A program made the translations under genes and the position numbers. A model generated the notes under the pieces. It was not told the origin of the DNA. It worked only from the letters and a program-made list of their open reading frames with translations, and searched no databases. From Cervus elaphus (Eukaryota > Chordata > Mammalia > Artiodactyla > Cervidae), in assembly GCF_910594005.1 (NCBI RefSeq), contig NC_057815.1, forward strand, positions 79,655,552 to 79,719,551: 64,000 nucleotides of DNA, written 5' to 3'. Below, piece by piece: positions 45,123-57,492 of this stretch; within the stretch, counting starts at the first letter, position 1; each line of letters starts with the position of its first letter.

Positions 45123-47684
45123 CAGAGGATTGTTTTGAAAGATAACATTTAGGAAAAAAAAATCATCTTGATGGGCATTCCAGGCTATAAAGCTCCACAA
45201 AAGATCAAGTAGTCCATCTTCTTTTTGGCGCTGATTAAAGGTTTGGGTTTTCTGTTTTGTTTTTATCTAATTAGGTGCAAATTTTCCTCTTAGCTGGAGA
45301 GTCCCGGCTGTCTGTAACTGCATTATCGTTGGTGCAGCACGGGCTGGATGGTGATGTGCCCTGGAAAAGGAGTGGTGCCAGGCAGGGGTTGGTGCTCATT
45401 GGAGCTGATTACTGTGGATGTTCAGTGAGGAGCTGAATTCCTTGCCTCGTTTAAAGACCACGGCCGCTCCAGTCTGCAGCGTAAAGACCCATGATCGACA
45501 AAAGGAGAGACAGGGAGCGTCTCTCCAGCTCTGTTGGCAGTTCTGGCTCATGGTGTTTCTTCATTCTGCTGGCATTTCCTAGACCAGTGCTGCTCCCTAA
45601 ACTCTCTTGGCAGGTTCACATGGAGCCAGGATTCTTCCCTCCACGTCCAGAGCTGGTGGAGGGTAGCCACCTCCCATGCTGATAAACAGACTGGGTTGTT
45701 TGTTCCAAGGAGGCCAGGGTTTCCAGGAATGGAGGTGGCTGGGGGCCCAGGTCCCAGTGTTCCCGAGGCCGTGGATGGCAGGAACACCTCTGACGGAACC
45801 CCGTAGAACCCTCCATTTCTCCGGGCCACCCACGCTGCTCCAGTAGCAGAGGGCTTGCTGCCTTGCCTGCTCTGGGTGAGAGTCCCAGCCCCCAACGCCA
45901 CCGTCTTCAGTGCAGCTGTCGCGCCGCTCCTTGGATACGGAAAGAAACAAACAAAGGCCAAGTGTGTGGGGTGCTGATGGTTTGAGATTCTCTGCGGTGA
46001 AAGGGGAATCAACCTCCCCCTGGATGGAAGCCCGAAGGCTTGCCTGAGGCTGCCTGCAACCCAGCACAGAGCAGAAACAGAAGGGGGCCTGACTCTTGTG
46101 GGTGTGATCAGCGCCTGGATGCATCTGGGACCTTGATTTCTGGGGAGCAGGCTCTGAGAGAATGGGTTATCGCAGACTGCTGTCTTTTCTGTGTCCCCGA
46201 CGGCTGTGTCAGCTGATGCTGGCAGCGCATGCCCTAGACAGAGTCCTCATGCCCAAGAGTCCTGGAGGCCAGCCCTTACCTGCCGAGGTTACTGTCAAAG
46301 GATTGGGCTACGTTGGAGTTTTTACTTTGAGCCGTGGAGGATTATCTGTTTAAGCTCAAGTGAATCTAAAAGTGAAGACGGCTCTGTAGAAAATCCCTGA
46401 AACCCATGGACTTCTCAGAAAGGAGCGTAATAACAATGATAGGAATGAAATTACTGGGGAATCCTGCTCCCCTACTCCCATTTTTCAGATAATTGAGTTG
46501 AGCTCAAATTGTTATCTGAGCATGAAGAAACATGTCTTCATTCCATAAATCTTAGGCTGCATACAAATGTGGACTGTCCATATGATTGAGGAATAATTTT
46601 AACTTGCAGGAATAATCCACAAAATGTTGAGTGAGAGGCTATTCAGAATATGATAGCACAAAGAAGCAACCATCCATATTTCTATACACCCACACACTTC
46701 GTGCCTCCCACCCTCCCTCATTTCAGCATTCTGTCCTTGGCTCTGGGCTACATTAGGACACTTTCCCTCCCTTGGTGTGAAAGTTGCTCATGGGGTTTTT
46801 CGGTAAGACTGGAACACAAACAATGGCTGCTGTGATAAGGGAAGAGAAAGACATTTGCGTCAGTTATGTTGAAAGTTTCTCATGGGGGAGCTTGTAAAGT
46901 GACCTGCATGTTAGGGGCCGCAGGAGAGGTGGGCTGGCCAGGTCACGCACCCCTCCTGTGCTGACCCCAGGGCCGTGGCCTTACCCTCTGTGGAATGACA
47001 GTGAGGGGTGCGATCAGGTTTGCTCTACAGCTACGTGAAGGATGCCTTTTAGAGGTCAAGGCTGGATCTTGGAAAGCCAGCGAGGAAGCTGTTAATGCAA
47101 AGCCATAAAGGCAAGAGAGAAGTATTCAAACTAGGGTTGTGAGTGGTAGGAATGGTGAGGAAAGATGGAAGTGAAAAATGTTTTACACTGGTTGATTGAC
47201 ATGGGTGGAAGTAAAGGGGGAGGGATGGTTGGCCGTTCTACCAGCTGATATACTGAGTGATACAGCCCCGGGCAGGTTTAGAAGAAAACTCCAGAGTTCT
47301 GTTTGAAACATGCTGAGTTGGTGCCCGGGACAGGGTGTCTTGAGCAGTAGTGGGTGGAAGTGTGCAGTTGTGAGTGCAGGATGGAGTCGAAGGGAAGAGA
47401 GCTGAGCTGGAAGTTGACCCTAATGGCAGACAAGACAGCTTATCCAGGGAAGATGACTCTGTCACTCAAGCAACGGGAGACACAACTCTGGAGGTGAAAG
47501 AGGGGTGGGTGGAGTGAGAGAAGCCTCCAAGGAGATGGAGGAGGAACGATCAGGGAACCAGGAGTGTGGGGAAGATGAGGGAACGGGAGAACATCATGTC
47601 GGCGAGGCCGAGGGAATGGAGTTTTGGGAGGAGGGAGTCATCCAGTTTATCCACTGCAGCCTAGCTGTGCGCCAGATAAAGACT
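45123..47684. other. Unique intronic DNA
   Basis: The open frames on both strands at 45491-46124 overlap each other and have no domain or splice sites. No repeat recognised. Confidence 0.4.
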
Positions 47685-48440
47685 GAAAGTAACTTTTGGA
47701 TAACAAATGCTGAGAGAGTGTGGAAAAAAAGGGAAGCCTCCTACACTGTTGGTGGGAATGTAAATTGATGTAGTCACTATGGAGAACAGTATGGAAGTTC
47801 CTCCAAAAACCAAAAATAGAGTTGCCATATGATCCAGTAATCCCACTCCTGGGGGACATATCTGGATAAAACTGTAATTTGAAAGACTGCATGAACGCTT
47901 ATGTTCATAGCAGCATTATTTTCAATAGCCAAGACAAGGAAGCAACCTAAGTGTCCATCAACAGATGTACAATGGAATATTACTCATCCATAAAAAAGAG
48001 TGAAATAATGCCATTTGCCACAACATGGATGTACCTAGAGATTATCATACTAAGATGATGATCAGAAAGAAAAAGACAGATACTATACTACATCACTTAC
48101 ATGTGGAATCTAAAATATGATGCAAATGAACTTATCTTTGAACCAAAACAGACTCACAGAGATGAAGAAGAGATTTGTGGTTTCCAAAGGGGAAGAGGGG
48201 CAGGGGAGGGTTGAATTGGGAGTATGAAACTAGCAGATGCGTACTGGCGTATATAGAATGGATAAACAACAAGGTCTTACTGTATGGCACAGGTAACTAT
48301 ATTCAGTATCCATAAACCATGATGGAAAAGAATATGAAAAAATATATATATACATACTCACACTGAATCTCTTTGCTGTATGTCAGAAACCAACACAGCA
48401 TTGTAAATCAACTACTCTTCGGTAAAATAAATTAATAAAT
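47685..48440 (+). repeat. L1 3' end, sense, 5'-truncated
   Basis: Sense order of ORF2 end and 3' UTR: 'acactgttggtgggaatgta', 'tatggagaacagtatggaag', 'catgttcatagcagcattat'-like, 'aatggaatattactcatcca', 'acttacatgtggaatctaaa', 'tactgtatggcacaggtaac', 'tgtaaatcaactactcttcg', ending in an A-rich tail. The best-preserved L1 of the window and in the same direction as LDLRAD3. Confidence 0.9.
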
Positions 48441-49180
48441 AGCTCTCGGATTCATCAGTTGGGAGGCTTGGGAGGCCCTTGGGGACTTTGTGAAAATAGA
48501 TCCAGGAAAGCAAAGAGGACAGGAACCAGGGGGTGTCCGAGGGTGAAGATCATGCAGACTCTAGGGGCTGAACCTGTTGAAAGGCTGATCTGGCCTGTGT
48601 TCAGCAAGCCTTTGACTTCTTTCCAGTGACTTGGTGCTGGGCTGCACCTGTTACCAGAGCGCTGTGCAAACCTGAAGCAGAGCCACGTGGTAGGGCCTCT
48701 TCAGGTGATCAAAAAATAGTTGGGTAATGAGCAGCTCCCATCTCTCATCTCTCATCTCACCTCGTAGGATTCTATCTTCTTCAGTTTAAGGTGGATTCTT
48801 TTGCACTTGAGATCACCTTTCCACTAATTATTAATCATGTAACTACATTATAATGATATGTCTTGTGTAATGACAGTCTCTGCCTACATTACATCTAGTC
48901 TTTATATAATAGTCATTCTTTAATAGTGGATAATAATACCTTTAACAAATGAACTCTGGCTAATCTATGGCCCCAATCTGTGTGCTGTCATAAAATGTCT
49001 GAAAATGCCAGAAGCTTTCACTGAATTTTTAGTATATGTATCTTTTTTTTTCTGTAAGAGGTTTACTGGTCCAAATGATAAACAATGAGAATCGAAATGT
49101 TTTCAAATCCGGGACTATATGAATCCAATACCACGAGGGACAAAACAGCTCTTTGATCACTCCCGGGAGCTTATCGAGCT
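48441..49180. other. Unique intronic DNA, candidate conserved segment 48760-48990
   Basis: AT-rich, complex sequence with homeodomain-like cores (TAATTATTAAT near 48826) and no recognised repeat. Function is not shown. Confidence 0.35.
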
Positions 49181-49290
49181 CATGTTTGGTCCATCTTCAT
49201 TTATAGATGAGGAAACTGAGGCACAGAGGACTTAAGCCATCCCCCCTGAGCTTAGGAGGAGTGGAATTAGAATTTAGAGTTTGTGGGCTT
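49180..49290 (-). repeat. MIR relic, antisense
   Basis: 'catttatagatgaggaaact', 'gaggcacagaggacttaagc' and 'gagtggaattagaatttaga' read as a reversed MIR. Confidence 0.78.
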
Positions 49291-49499
49291 TAGGGCTGAC
49301 CTGAAAGAAGCTAGCTCTGGGATGGATCCCTCTTTCAGTTTTAATTCGCCTTGTTTTCTGGGCCATCATAAACTACCCTTCACAATGTGGAGAATCCAAA
49401 CAGGTTCTCCCGCAAGGTTTCAGCCCCTTGTTGTTACCAAATCCGACAAATCTCTTGCAAAGATGAGTGGCTCCCTCTGAAATCAGCGCTCATTCAGAC

Positions 49500-49900
49500 A
49501 CGCGGACTGAAGCGGGATTCTAGCCGTAAATACTGCTTAATTCTGGCACTTGCTGGATGTACAAACATCATTTGCTCAAGAAGTGAGCTAATTTCTCCTG
49601 ATGGAGGGCCTGTCGGCGCGCCAAGCACGGAGGGAGGTGCTCACGTGAGCAGATTGTAGAAGCAGGATGGACGGGTTTAATGGATTAAGCTGCTTAAGAA
49701 AATTTAAAAAGACGCACCAGTTAATATGTATTCCCCCCTTGCTTGGCGGTAACAGGCTGGCGTTTTTGATTTCCCTGGCAGAGTTCCTCTCCTAATCGGA
49801 AGTGATAAGCCAGACAGTCATTCATTTGCTGAGACGTGATGGAAAATTGTGGATGATTGCAGGGAACTAGGGAGCCCTTGACTCCATAGGGAATGGGGGA
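49500..49900. promoter_or_regulatory. Candidate intronic regulatory segment with a CACGTG palindrome
   Basis: Non-repetitive segment containing the perfect 12-bp palindrome GCTCACGTGAGC at 49639-49650. Its core TCACGTGA is the 8-mer bound by MITF/TFE-type bHLH-ZIP factors. GGCGCGCC lies at 49615-49622. The motifs are visible; regulatory activity is only inferred. Confidence 0.3.
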
Positions 49901-50074
49901 GGGCGGGCCTGGTTTGTGACTCTTTAGAGATTATTTTCTCCTGGGGCAGGGGAGGTGGCACCAGCCGTCTCCATGGGGGATGATGCAGGAGGTAGGAGTC
50001 CTAATATGTAGTGGCAAGAGTTAAGTCTCCCCCAGGGGCTGGAACCTGAGTTCTCTGGCCAATTCCAGCCCTGC

Positions 50075-50205
50075 CCTTCGAGAAGCTGGCTGACCTCTGA
50101 GTCTTAGTCTCTTTGTGTTTGAAAAGGAGGAACTGCCTTCAGTACCTGCCTTGCAGGAATGTTTTTAGTCCTTCAGCTGAGGAGCTCTGTGTAAACCCCA
50201 GGTAT
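50075..50205 (+). repeat. MIR relic, diverged
   Basis: 'ctgacctctgagtcttagtc', 'gtgtttgaaaaggaggaact', 'agtacctgccttgcaggaat' roughly follow the MIR sense order. Confidence 0.5.
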
Positions 50206-50880
50206 TATTTTTAAATGCTAGAGAACGTATCTAGGATGGGCAGACGGCAAATGTTTGCCTGCCTCGGGGACTGAGGGTGTGTCCATGGAAGCAAGAATGA
50301 GCGGTCAAAGAGCTAGAAGGGAACTTGGACGTCATCTGTTACTACTTTATTTTACACCCGGGGTACCTGAGACCCCAAGAGATAGAGCTTCACCCCCAGC
50401 TTCCAACGGTGAAATCCCACGTGCCTTTCACCTTTGACCTGCTTCATAACCACATGGTTTGGAAGAGTTGGCTCATGAATATAGTTTGGCTGCTGCTATA
50501 GAACCTTAGGAATGATCAGTGGAGGGTTAACTATTTCTTAGCAATAGTGGAACTGAGACTGTCCTGTGTTAGAATACACAGTCAGCGTCGCCTTGTGAAT
50601 TCTTCAAACCTACTGACTATCTTCAAAGTCTACTTTTCTGGACCTAAGTGACCACTGGTCTCAGCCAGCCAACCAGCTCCACATGCCCAGTCTGTGTGCC
50701 CCTTCTAGGGAGGCAGAGGGAGAAAGGGGCTCAGCCTTGTCTGAGTTACCACTATGGTACCTGCCCTAGGAGGAGAGGCAGGGAGATGGTGGAGGGAAGG
50801 AAGGAGTCACGAACTAGAACTGTTAGTGAACTCCCAGTGTATGCTGCCTAAGCTATTATATTTACTTTATCTCTCTGTTA
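50206..50880. other. Unique intronic DNA
   Basis: Nothing recognised besides a possible MIR scrap at 50335-50400. Confidence 0.4.
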
Positions 50881-50912
50881 TATATATGTGTGTGTGTGTA
50901 TGTGTGTATTAT
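50880..50912. repeat. Short TA/TG microsatellite
   Basis: Alternating TA then TG units directly in front of a SINE head. Confidence 0.85.
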
Positions 50913-50913
50913 A

Positions 50914-51112
50914 TCCCTTCCCAAGTGGCTCAGTGGTAAAGAATCCGCCTGCAATGCAGAAGACTTGGGTTCGATCCACGGGTCGGGAAGATCCCCAGGA
51001 GAATGAAATGGCAACCGACTCCAGTATTCTTGCCTGGGAAATCCCATGGACAGAGGATCCTGGTGGGCTACAATCCATGGGGTCGCAAAGAGTCGGACAT
51101 GATTTAGTGACT
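50914..51112 (+). repeat. Bov-tA SINE
   Basis: Head 'ccttcccaagtggctcagtg', B-box-like 'gggttcgatccacgggtcgg', tail 'agtcggacatgatttagtga'. The target duplication is not clear. Confidence 0.93.
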
Positions 51113-51238
51113 ACACTAATCCCTCAGCAGCCCTGATAGGGAGGTAGGGTCACCCCAGTTTCACGAGTGGAAAATTCCAGCTCAGAGAGGGTAACTTACC
51201 TGTCTGAAATCACACGGCTAGTTAACAGTGGTAAGAGA
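51113..51238 (-). repeat. MIR relic, antisense
   Basis: 'cagccctgatagggaggtag', 'ggtcaccccagtttcacgag', 'agctcagagagggtaactta', 'ctgaaatcacacggctagtt'. A clear reversed MIR. Confidence 0.85.
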
Positions 51239-51780
51239 AGCAGATATTTGGCAATGGTGATGGGGCACACCAAATCAAAGCCTTGGCTGCCCCAGCTTAG
51301 CCCACGCTTGCTCAGCCTTCTGCAGCCCCATGTTGGGGGGTAGGGTGGAGTAAGGAGGCAGCTGGTGTGGACTATTCTGAGAAAGCAACCTTTCCTGTGG
51401 CTTTTTCCCACCCTAACATCTCAGGGAGTTAGTATTTATAAAATATCTGACCTGGCTGGCCCTTGTTATTTTTATTTTTGGAATGTCATGCCTTAGTAAG
51501 TTGGGTGGGTAAATCTGTCTTGTGAGAAGTGTTTATTTTTTTCCTCTACAATCCGCTTCTGCTCTGCAACTGTTGCTGCCTTTCAGAAAATGAAAAGAGT
51601 TCGTAATAGACCAAATCTCTCAGATGGATGTCCTTGCATTTTTTTTCCTCCCTGTGAGCACTTGTCCCCTTTTATCTCTCTTCCTTTTATAGTTGATGAG
51701 GTTTTTGATGCTAGAACACTAGTGGTAAACAGTTCCATATGTCTTTCATAGACTTTTCTCAAATATTAGCATAATATTTG
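51239..51780. other. Unique intronic DNA
   Basis: Nothing recognised. Confidence 0.4.
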
Positions 51781-52885
51781 TTCTTTATAATAAATTTTAT
51801 TAATGAAACATATTTTAAAGGGTGGGAAAACGACCAAGAATAACACAAAGAAAGCCTGTGTGCTTTCCCCCCAGCTCCATTAAACTCTGATATTTTGTTG
51901 TGCTTGCTTCAGACTACTTGAAAGAAAGAAATCTTACAGTTGAAGTTCATTGGGTGCCCTCTGACCCCATTCGACAGAGGGTAACCACTGTCCTGAATCT
52001 GATATCTTCCTTTCCTGCACATTTTCAAAAATCCCTTCAGATCTGGATGTATCTATTAGAGTAGCATGTTCTTCGATGAAGTAGCATATACTTCAAGGTA
52101 TATTCTGCTGCTTGGTTTTTCATTAAGCATCAGGTTTCTCAGATTGACCCATGGTGATGCACACCACCCCAGTTCATTCAATTCCAGCCCTGGGCAATTA
52201 GTCCATAGCTTTGAATGGACTGGATTCTCCATCCGTTCTCGTTTTGATGACTTAGGTGTGTCTTGCAGTTTTGTATTATGACAGTGCCACCATGAAGGTT
52301 CTGTTGCCCTTGTCTTGTGCATGCTTGCCCCAGGCCTGGAGTAGGTACCAGAGGAGGATCAGCTGGGTTAAAGCCTTGGTACACCTTCAGCCTCACTGGG
52401 CATTGCTAAATGGCTGTCCTGTGTCACTCCACACCTGTAGCTGGGAGTTCACGTTGTATGTAACCCATCATTGTGCCACGTGAGAATATCAGACTTCAAA
52501 TCTTTGCAAGTCTGGTGAGTGTGAAAAAGAACTCCTTTGTTTCGTTTATCATGCTCTGATGACAAGTGAGGTGGAGTTTGTCTGAAGCAGCTATTTGAGT
52601 TTTCTCATCTGGGAACATAACTGTTCATTTCTACGCTCAGACCAGTTTTCTGTTGGGTGGTCTATGTTTCCATATATAATCTTATAAGAAAATCCTGAAT
52701 ATGGATCTTTGTGGGTTATATATATGGCAGATACCATTTCCAATTAGTTGCTTATCTTTTAACTCCGTTTATGGCATCTTTTAATGACCAGCTGTTTTCC
52801 ACTTTAAGGCAGTCATATTTATCACTTTTAATGACTTGTGCTTTTTTGACTCTTCTTTTAGAAATCCTTCCTTACCCTGTGCTCA
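51781..52885 (-). repeat. Old L1 fragment (over 1 kb), antisense
   Basis: Reversed order over 1.1 kb: 'acagagggtaaccactgtcc', 'tcagattgacccatggtgat', 'ggattctccatccgttctcg', 'cactgggcattgctaaatgg', 'ttaactccgtttatggcatc', 'ttttagaaatccttccttac'. The longest LINE remnant here; subfamily not resolved. Confidence 0.72.
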
Positions 52886-53483
52886 TCAAGGTGTGCTTTG
52901 GGGCCTAAATGAAGCTCATTTTGCTTTTCTGGCCTTATTTCTTGGTTTGCTTTGGGGCTTTTCCATGCTTGCCTTGGGTGTGTCTATGCAGAGCAGAGTC
53001 CAGGCTGCACAATGGTTTCTAAGGACTGTCGGCATGGCTGCACCTGTCCCGGGGCAGATGGGGCTGTGCTGACCTTGGAGTTGGAGATGAATTCCCTTCT
53101 TCTTGACCCTTTGGTCGTCTCTGAGAGGTGCTGAAGTGCAGGATTGATTGGTCCTCTCTGAAGCCTGGCTTATCTTCAAGCCTGATGGATTGGTTATAAA
53201 GTTGTCCCCTCTCCTGTCCTTCAGTTTATCTTCACTGCCTGATTTTTACTTCCTGCTGCTGTTGTCGATTGAAGCTGAAAAGACAGAAGGCGCGTGCAGC
53301 TAGGTTCTCACCCGCGCCTGCCATGCAGGTCACCCCTGGTGAGGACCCGGCATATGTGAAAGAAGAGCAAGTGACTATAGAAGTTCATCCAGAAAAGTTC
53401 TTTGTTTCTCTTCCTCCCCTCATGGGAGCTCAGGAGTGTTTTACAGAACCAATCTCATTACCCATTGCTTTTTGCACAGAAGT
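52886..53483. other. Unique intronic DNA
   Basis: Nothing recognised. Confidence 0.4.
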
Positions 53484-53499
53484 ATAAATAGATTCAGGT

Positions 53500-53704
53500 T
53501 TCCCAAGTGGTGCAGTGGTTAAGAATCTGCCTGCCAATGCAGAAGACACAAGAGACACGGCTTTGATCCTTGGGTCAGGAAGATCCCTTGGAGTAGGAAA
53601 TGGCAACCTGCTCCAGTATTTTTGCCTGGAACATTCCATGGACAGAGAAACCTGGCAGACTGCAGTCCATGGTGTTGCAAAGAGTTGGACACGACTGAGC
53701 ACAC
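53500..53704 (+). repeat. Bov-tA SINE
   Basis: Full-length. Flanked by a 16-bp duplication with one mismatch, ATAAATAGATTCAGGT (53484-53499) and ATAAATAGGTTCAGGT (53705-53720). Confidence 0.96.
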
Positions 53705-54004
53705 ATAAATAGGTTCAGGTAGGGTTTAGATAAATTCACAGAACCTGAGCGTGTCAGAACCGGAAGTGTCCTTAGGAGTCATCGCTCATGCAGTCAACAG
53801 GCATTTCCTGCATTTCTGCTGGGTGCCTGGCACTTGCGGGAACATAGGGCAGCAGAGATCCCTCCCTTTGTGGTGGTGGTGAGGGCAGCCACTAGACCGA
53901 AGGAATTGTTTTAGAGTGTGGCAGGTGTGATGACATAGAGAGGAAGGCCCTTTGGATTGAATGCCTGTTCCATTTTGGTATTTTAGGCGGACCTACTTTC
54001 TTAC

Positions 54005-54395
54005 TTAGAAGTATGCGAACTATGGCCCAGGGGCCAAAGCCAGTCCACCACCGTGCCTGAACTCAGAATGGTTTTTACCCTTTTAAAGTGGTTGAGAAAA
54101 ATTAAACATTTGCAGTAGCTTTTAATGATAGGGGATACCAACTTTGAACCTCAGCCATCTGCCCCTTACCCCCCCACAGAAGAATTCTGTTCTCTTCACT
54201 AGTAGACTTGTGCTACAGAAAATTGCTCTCGATTGTTATGTCAGTATTTTGAATTTCATCACTACAAGTTATGTAAAATATTGTTTTCTCTCCTCTTCTA
54301 TAAGTCATGGTGTAATGTCTTTAATTTGGCCTTCTGTGCGGCACAGCCTAAAATATTTACAGTCTGACCTAAAACGTTGGCAGATCCCTGTACTA
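54005..54395. mobile_element. Probable hAT-type DNA transposon relic, family uncertain
   Basis: Left part 'agtatgcgaactatggccca', right part 'gcacagcctaaaatatttac' and 'ttggcagatccctg' match the two ends of a widespread mammalian element whose termini read CAG-GG-TC-GCAAAC. The interior differs from the copies I remember, so the bounds and family are open. Confidence 0.5.
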
Positions 54396-55175
54396 TGTTT
54401 TGTCTTCAGTCTGTTTTCTGGTTTGCAAAATGGGTGTGGGGCCTATTTCAGAGGACTCCTGTGAAGACCGAGAAAGAGAACAGATGTTAGGCTTCTGCCA
54501 GGTGCTAATGTCAGTAGATGTTAGATTTTCCGGAGTGAGAAGTCAATAATCAACTTCTTAAGGAGTGCTAAAGGGAGCATACGAGGGTTAGGGACCAGGA
54601 TGGGCGGGGGGCTCAGAACTCACTTTTGAGAATCAACCCCACCCGAGGAACAGCGTACCCCAGTTTTGCTGTCCAGCCCCTGAGTCGTGAACCTTGGACC
54701 TCACAAGGGCCGCATCCTGCCAGCTCTGCAAATCCCCACAATGTTAATGCCGCTGGGATATAATTTTCCTCATGAAATGCAATGAAGCATAACTAAAAAA
54801 TGTAAGTAACAGCTTCGGGCCCTTAATGAGGCTATAAATACAGTCTGAAAATAATTTATAAAGCTATTTCCTGGTGAAGAGCTGTCCTTTACTTAGACCT
54901 CTTCGCTTTTCTCTTTGCCTGCCTCATTAATACTAGCCATTGGCTTTCTCTGCTCACTCATTTTAAGAAGGAAACAAAGGATTCGTCACTTTGTGGTGGT
55001 TGCTGCTCTGCATTGCACGAGAGAGGCAAATGGGAATGCGGAGTGAAGCGCAGATGCTGGGTGGACAGCTTGGCTTGCTCACTGTCCAGGTGACTCACTC
55101 CATCCGTAAATCATTCCTGTGGGAAATTTACACCCCATCTTCCTTCAGGGTCAGTGTAAATATAATATGCTGTGT
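54396..55175. other. Unique intronic DNA, candidate conserved segment 54750-54870
   Basis: AT-rich complex stretch ('cataactaaaaaatgtaagt', 'aggctataaatacagtctga') without a recognised repeat. No exon. Confidence 0.35.
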
Positions 55176-55187
55176 GTGTAAATATGA

Positions 55188-55410
55188 AAGTGAAAGTGTT
55201 AGTTACTCAGTTGTGTCCGACTCTTTGCGGTTCCGTGGACTGTAGCCTCCCAGGCTCCTCTCTCCTCGGGATTCTCCAGGCAAGAGTACTGGAATGGGTT
55301 GCCATTCCCTTCTTCAGGAGATCTTCCCAACCCAGGGGTCGAACCCAGGTGTCCTGCATTGCAGGCAGATTCTTTACAGTCTGAGCCACAAGGGAAGCCC
55401 CATGAAATCT
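55188..55410 (-). repeat. Bov-tA SINE, antisense
   Basis: Full-length reverse copy flanked by GTGTAAATATGA (55176-55187) and GTGTAAAAATGA (55411-55422), one mismatch. Confidence 0.95.
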
Positions 55411-55422
55411 GTGTAAAAATGA

Positions 55423-57222
55423 GATCTATGAATGCCAGGGTATCATTCCTGGGCCGAATCCATGAGTCATTTTATAACTTCTTCCCTATGTCCCTGGGCT
55501 GTATCTTCCTTGAACAGCTGGATGTGCAGAGATTGGGGTTCTTAGAATAAGCTCTCAGGGCGGGCAGGTTGCTGGGCAGAGTCTTGACACAGCTGGAGAC
55601 CTAGTCCAGCTTCTGCACTTGGAGGCAGAGGCCCATCCTCACACCAGGCTCAGATGTCCACACGTGATTCCTCCCACCCTGCTGACAGCTAGGCTGCTCC
55701 CCAGACAGCTCTAGCGGGAAGCAGTTGGTTTGATGGAGAACCAAATGGCTCTGGGAAGTGCTCAAGGCAGATGTGTCTGGTTCCATCTGCCATCAGTGCC
55801 ACCACGAGGAGTGGTCTGGACTCGAAAGGACCTGCAGGGATTTTTCAGGGCTGTTGAGAAACTAATCATGGTGGACCCGCTCACTTGCTGCTTTACATGT
55901 GCCTGTGCATGAGATGTTCATGTGTATTTGAAGGAGCGAGTCAAAGGGAAAGCAGATGGTTGTCTTCAGTGGCCTCATAACATGATGTGTGTTGGCACCA
56001 GGGAATGGGAAGAGGTGTGTTCATTCTCCAGGGAGGTTTTAGGGGAAGGTCTAGTTGAGATCCGCAAATGGGAACACTTAGTTGTATGTGTGTCTGTACA
56101 TATACGTGTATATGTCTTGTTTTGTTCTTCACGGAGCCTGCAGACCGGATGGTCAGGAAGCAAAGGCTAAAAGCGAAGGTGATTGGATAGAAATCTGAAA
56201 GCAGGGCCTGTTGATAGTTTGCAGATGCCAAGTCTGTATGACATCACGATAAGGGGTGACCTTAGAGGGAGAAGATCAACAGAGGGAGGGAGGAGCATGT
56301 GGAGGCCTCCAACCGGTACAAGCAAATTCCCGTTTCTCCGCTGAAAAAGTCAGCATTGCTCACTGCCTGTTCCAGAAGGCACAGAATGCAGCAGCTGTCT
56401 TGAGTTTTTGCAGCGCCCCCTCATCAAATAAAAATTTGTGGGTGCCAGAAATTTTGGAAGAAACTGCAGCAGCAGCTTCTTCTTTCCTTTTGCCCAATGG
56501 GGGAGGACTTGGGTGTGTTTTTTTTGTTGTTGTTCTTGGTGCAGATGGTGTAGTTATTTTAAGTAAGTGATGTGCTGCTGCAGTGAAAATGGGCAACTCT
56601 TTTCATTTTTCAGCTTAATGAAAAAAGAAAAAGGAGAAGGAGAAACCCCAGCTAGCCAACTTCGTGCTAATGCTTGTCTCTTTTGGATTCTAAATGTGTC
56701 CCAAGACACAGAGATGGGATAAATATTTCAGCCACTAGAAAGTTCTGCTGTCGGGCTCAAAAGATTTCTAACCTCTTTTAAAGCTGGCAGGGTAGTAATT
56801 TACTTGTACTCATCCAGACACCCCCATGTCCCTTATTTTTATGTATGTTCAGATCCCGCTCACCTTCTTGGGGGACGAGGCAGGGGGTAGATGGAACTTT
56901 CCAAGGTACAATGTGAGGGATGGGGGATAAATCAGTAAGTAGACATTTGGTTTTCTTCTGAGAATAACCACAGATAGTTGTTGATAACCTACTAAACGTC
57001 AGATGTCCAGGACTCAGAGCAAAACAAATCAATGCCCTTTGGGGTTGTGGAGTCTGGTGGGGAGATAGTACAGATTCATTGGTGAGCTCACACTGGGATG
57101 AAGGAAAACAGAGGACACTGCCAGAGTGGGAAACAGGGGGACCAGCTTTGGACGGGCTGTCGGTGACGGAATCTCAGAGTCAATGATATAAAGTGGAGGA
57201 TAAATGAGATTAGCCAGATGTA
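55423..57222. other. Unique intronic DNA
   Basis: Nothing recognised as exon or repeat. Short T and A runs near 56518 and 56618. Confidence 0.4.
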
Positions 57223-57481
57223 GCCGTTTGCCAGGGCTGCCGTGACAAGGAAACCTGGTGAGCGGCTTCAACACCAGACATTTCTTTACTCATGACTCTG
57301 GAGTCCAGAAGTCTGAGATCAAAGTGTGCAGATTTGGTTTCTTTTGAGGTTTATCTCCTTGGCTTGTAGATAGCTGTCTCCTTCCAGAGTTTTCACATGA
57401 CCCTCCCTGTGTGCGTCTGTGTCCTCATCTCTTTTTATAAGGTCACCAGACCAATGGGATTAGGGCCCACGCAAACGGCCT
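57223..57481 (-). repeat. MLT1-type LTR, antisense, part 1
   Basis: 'ccgtttgccagggctgccgt', 'tggagtccagaagtctgaga', 'ctccttggcttgtagatagc', 'tgcgtctgtgtcctcatctc', 'aatgggattagggcccacgc'. Reversed MLT1 order, interrupted by a BovB insertion. Confidence 0.9.
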
Positions 57482-57492
57482 CATTTTAACTT

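Noticed and set aside
45548..46124. Overlapping 154- and 175-residue minus-strand frames
   Set aside because: Two frames open at once means low stop density, not coding. No domain.
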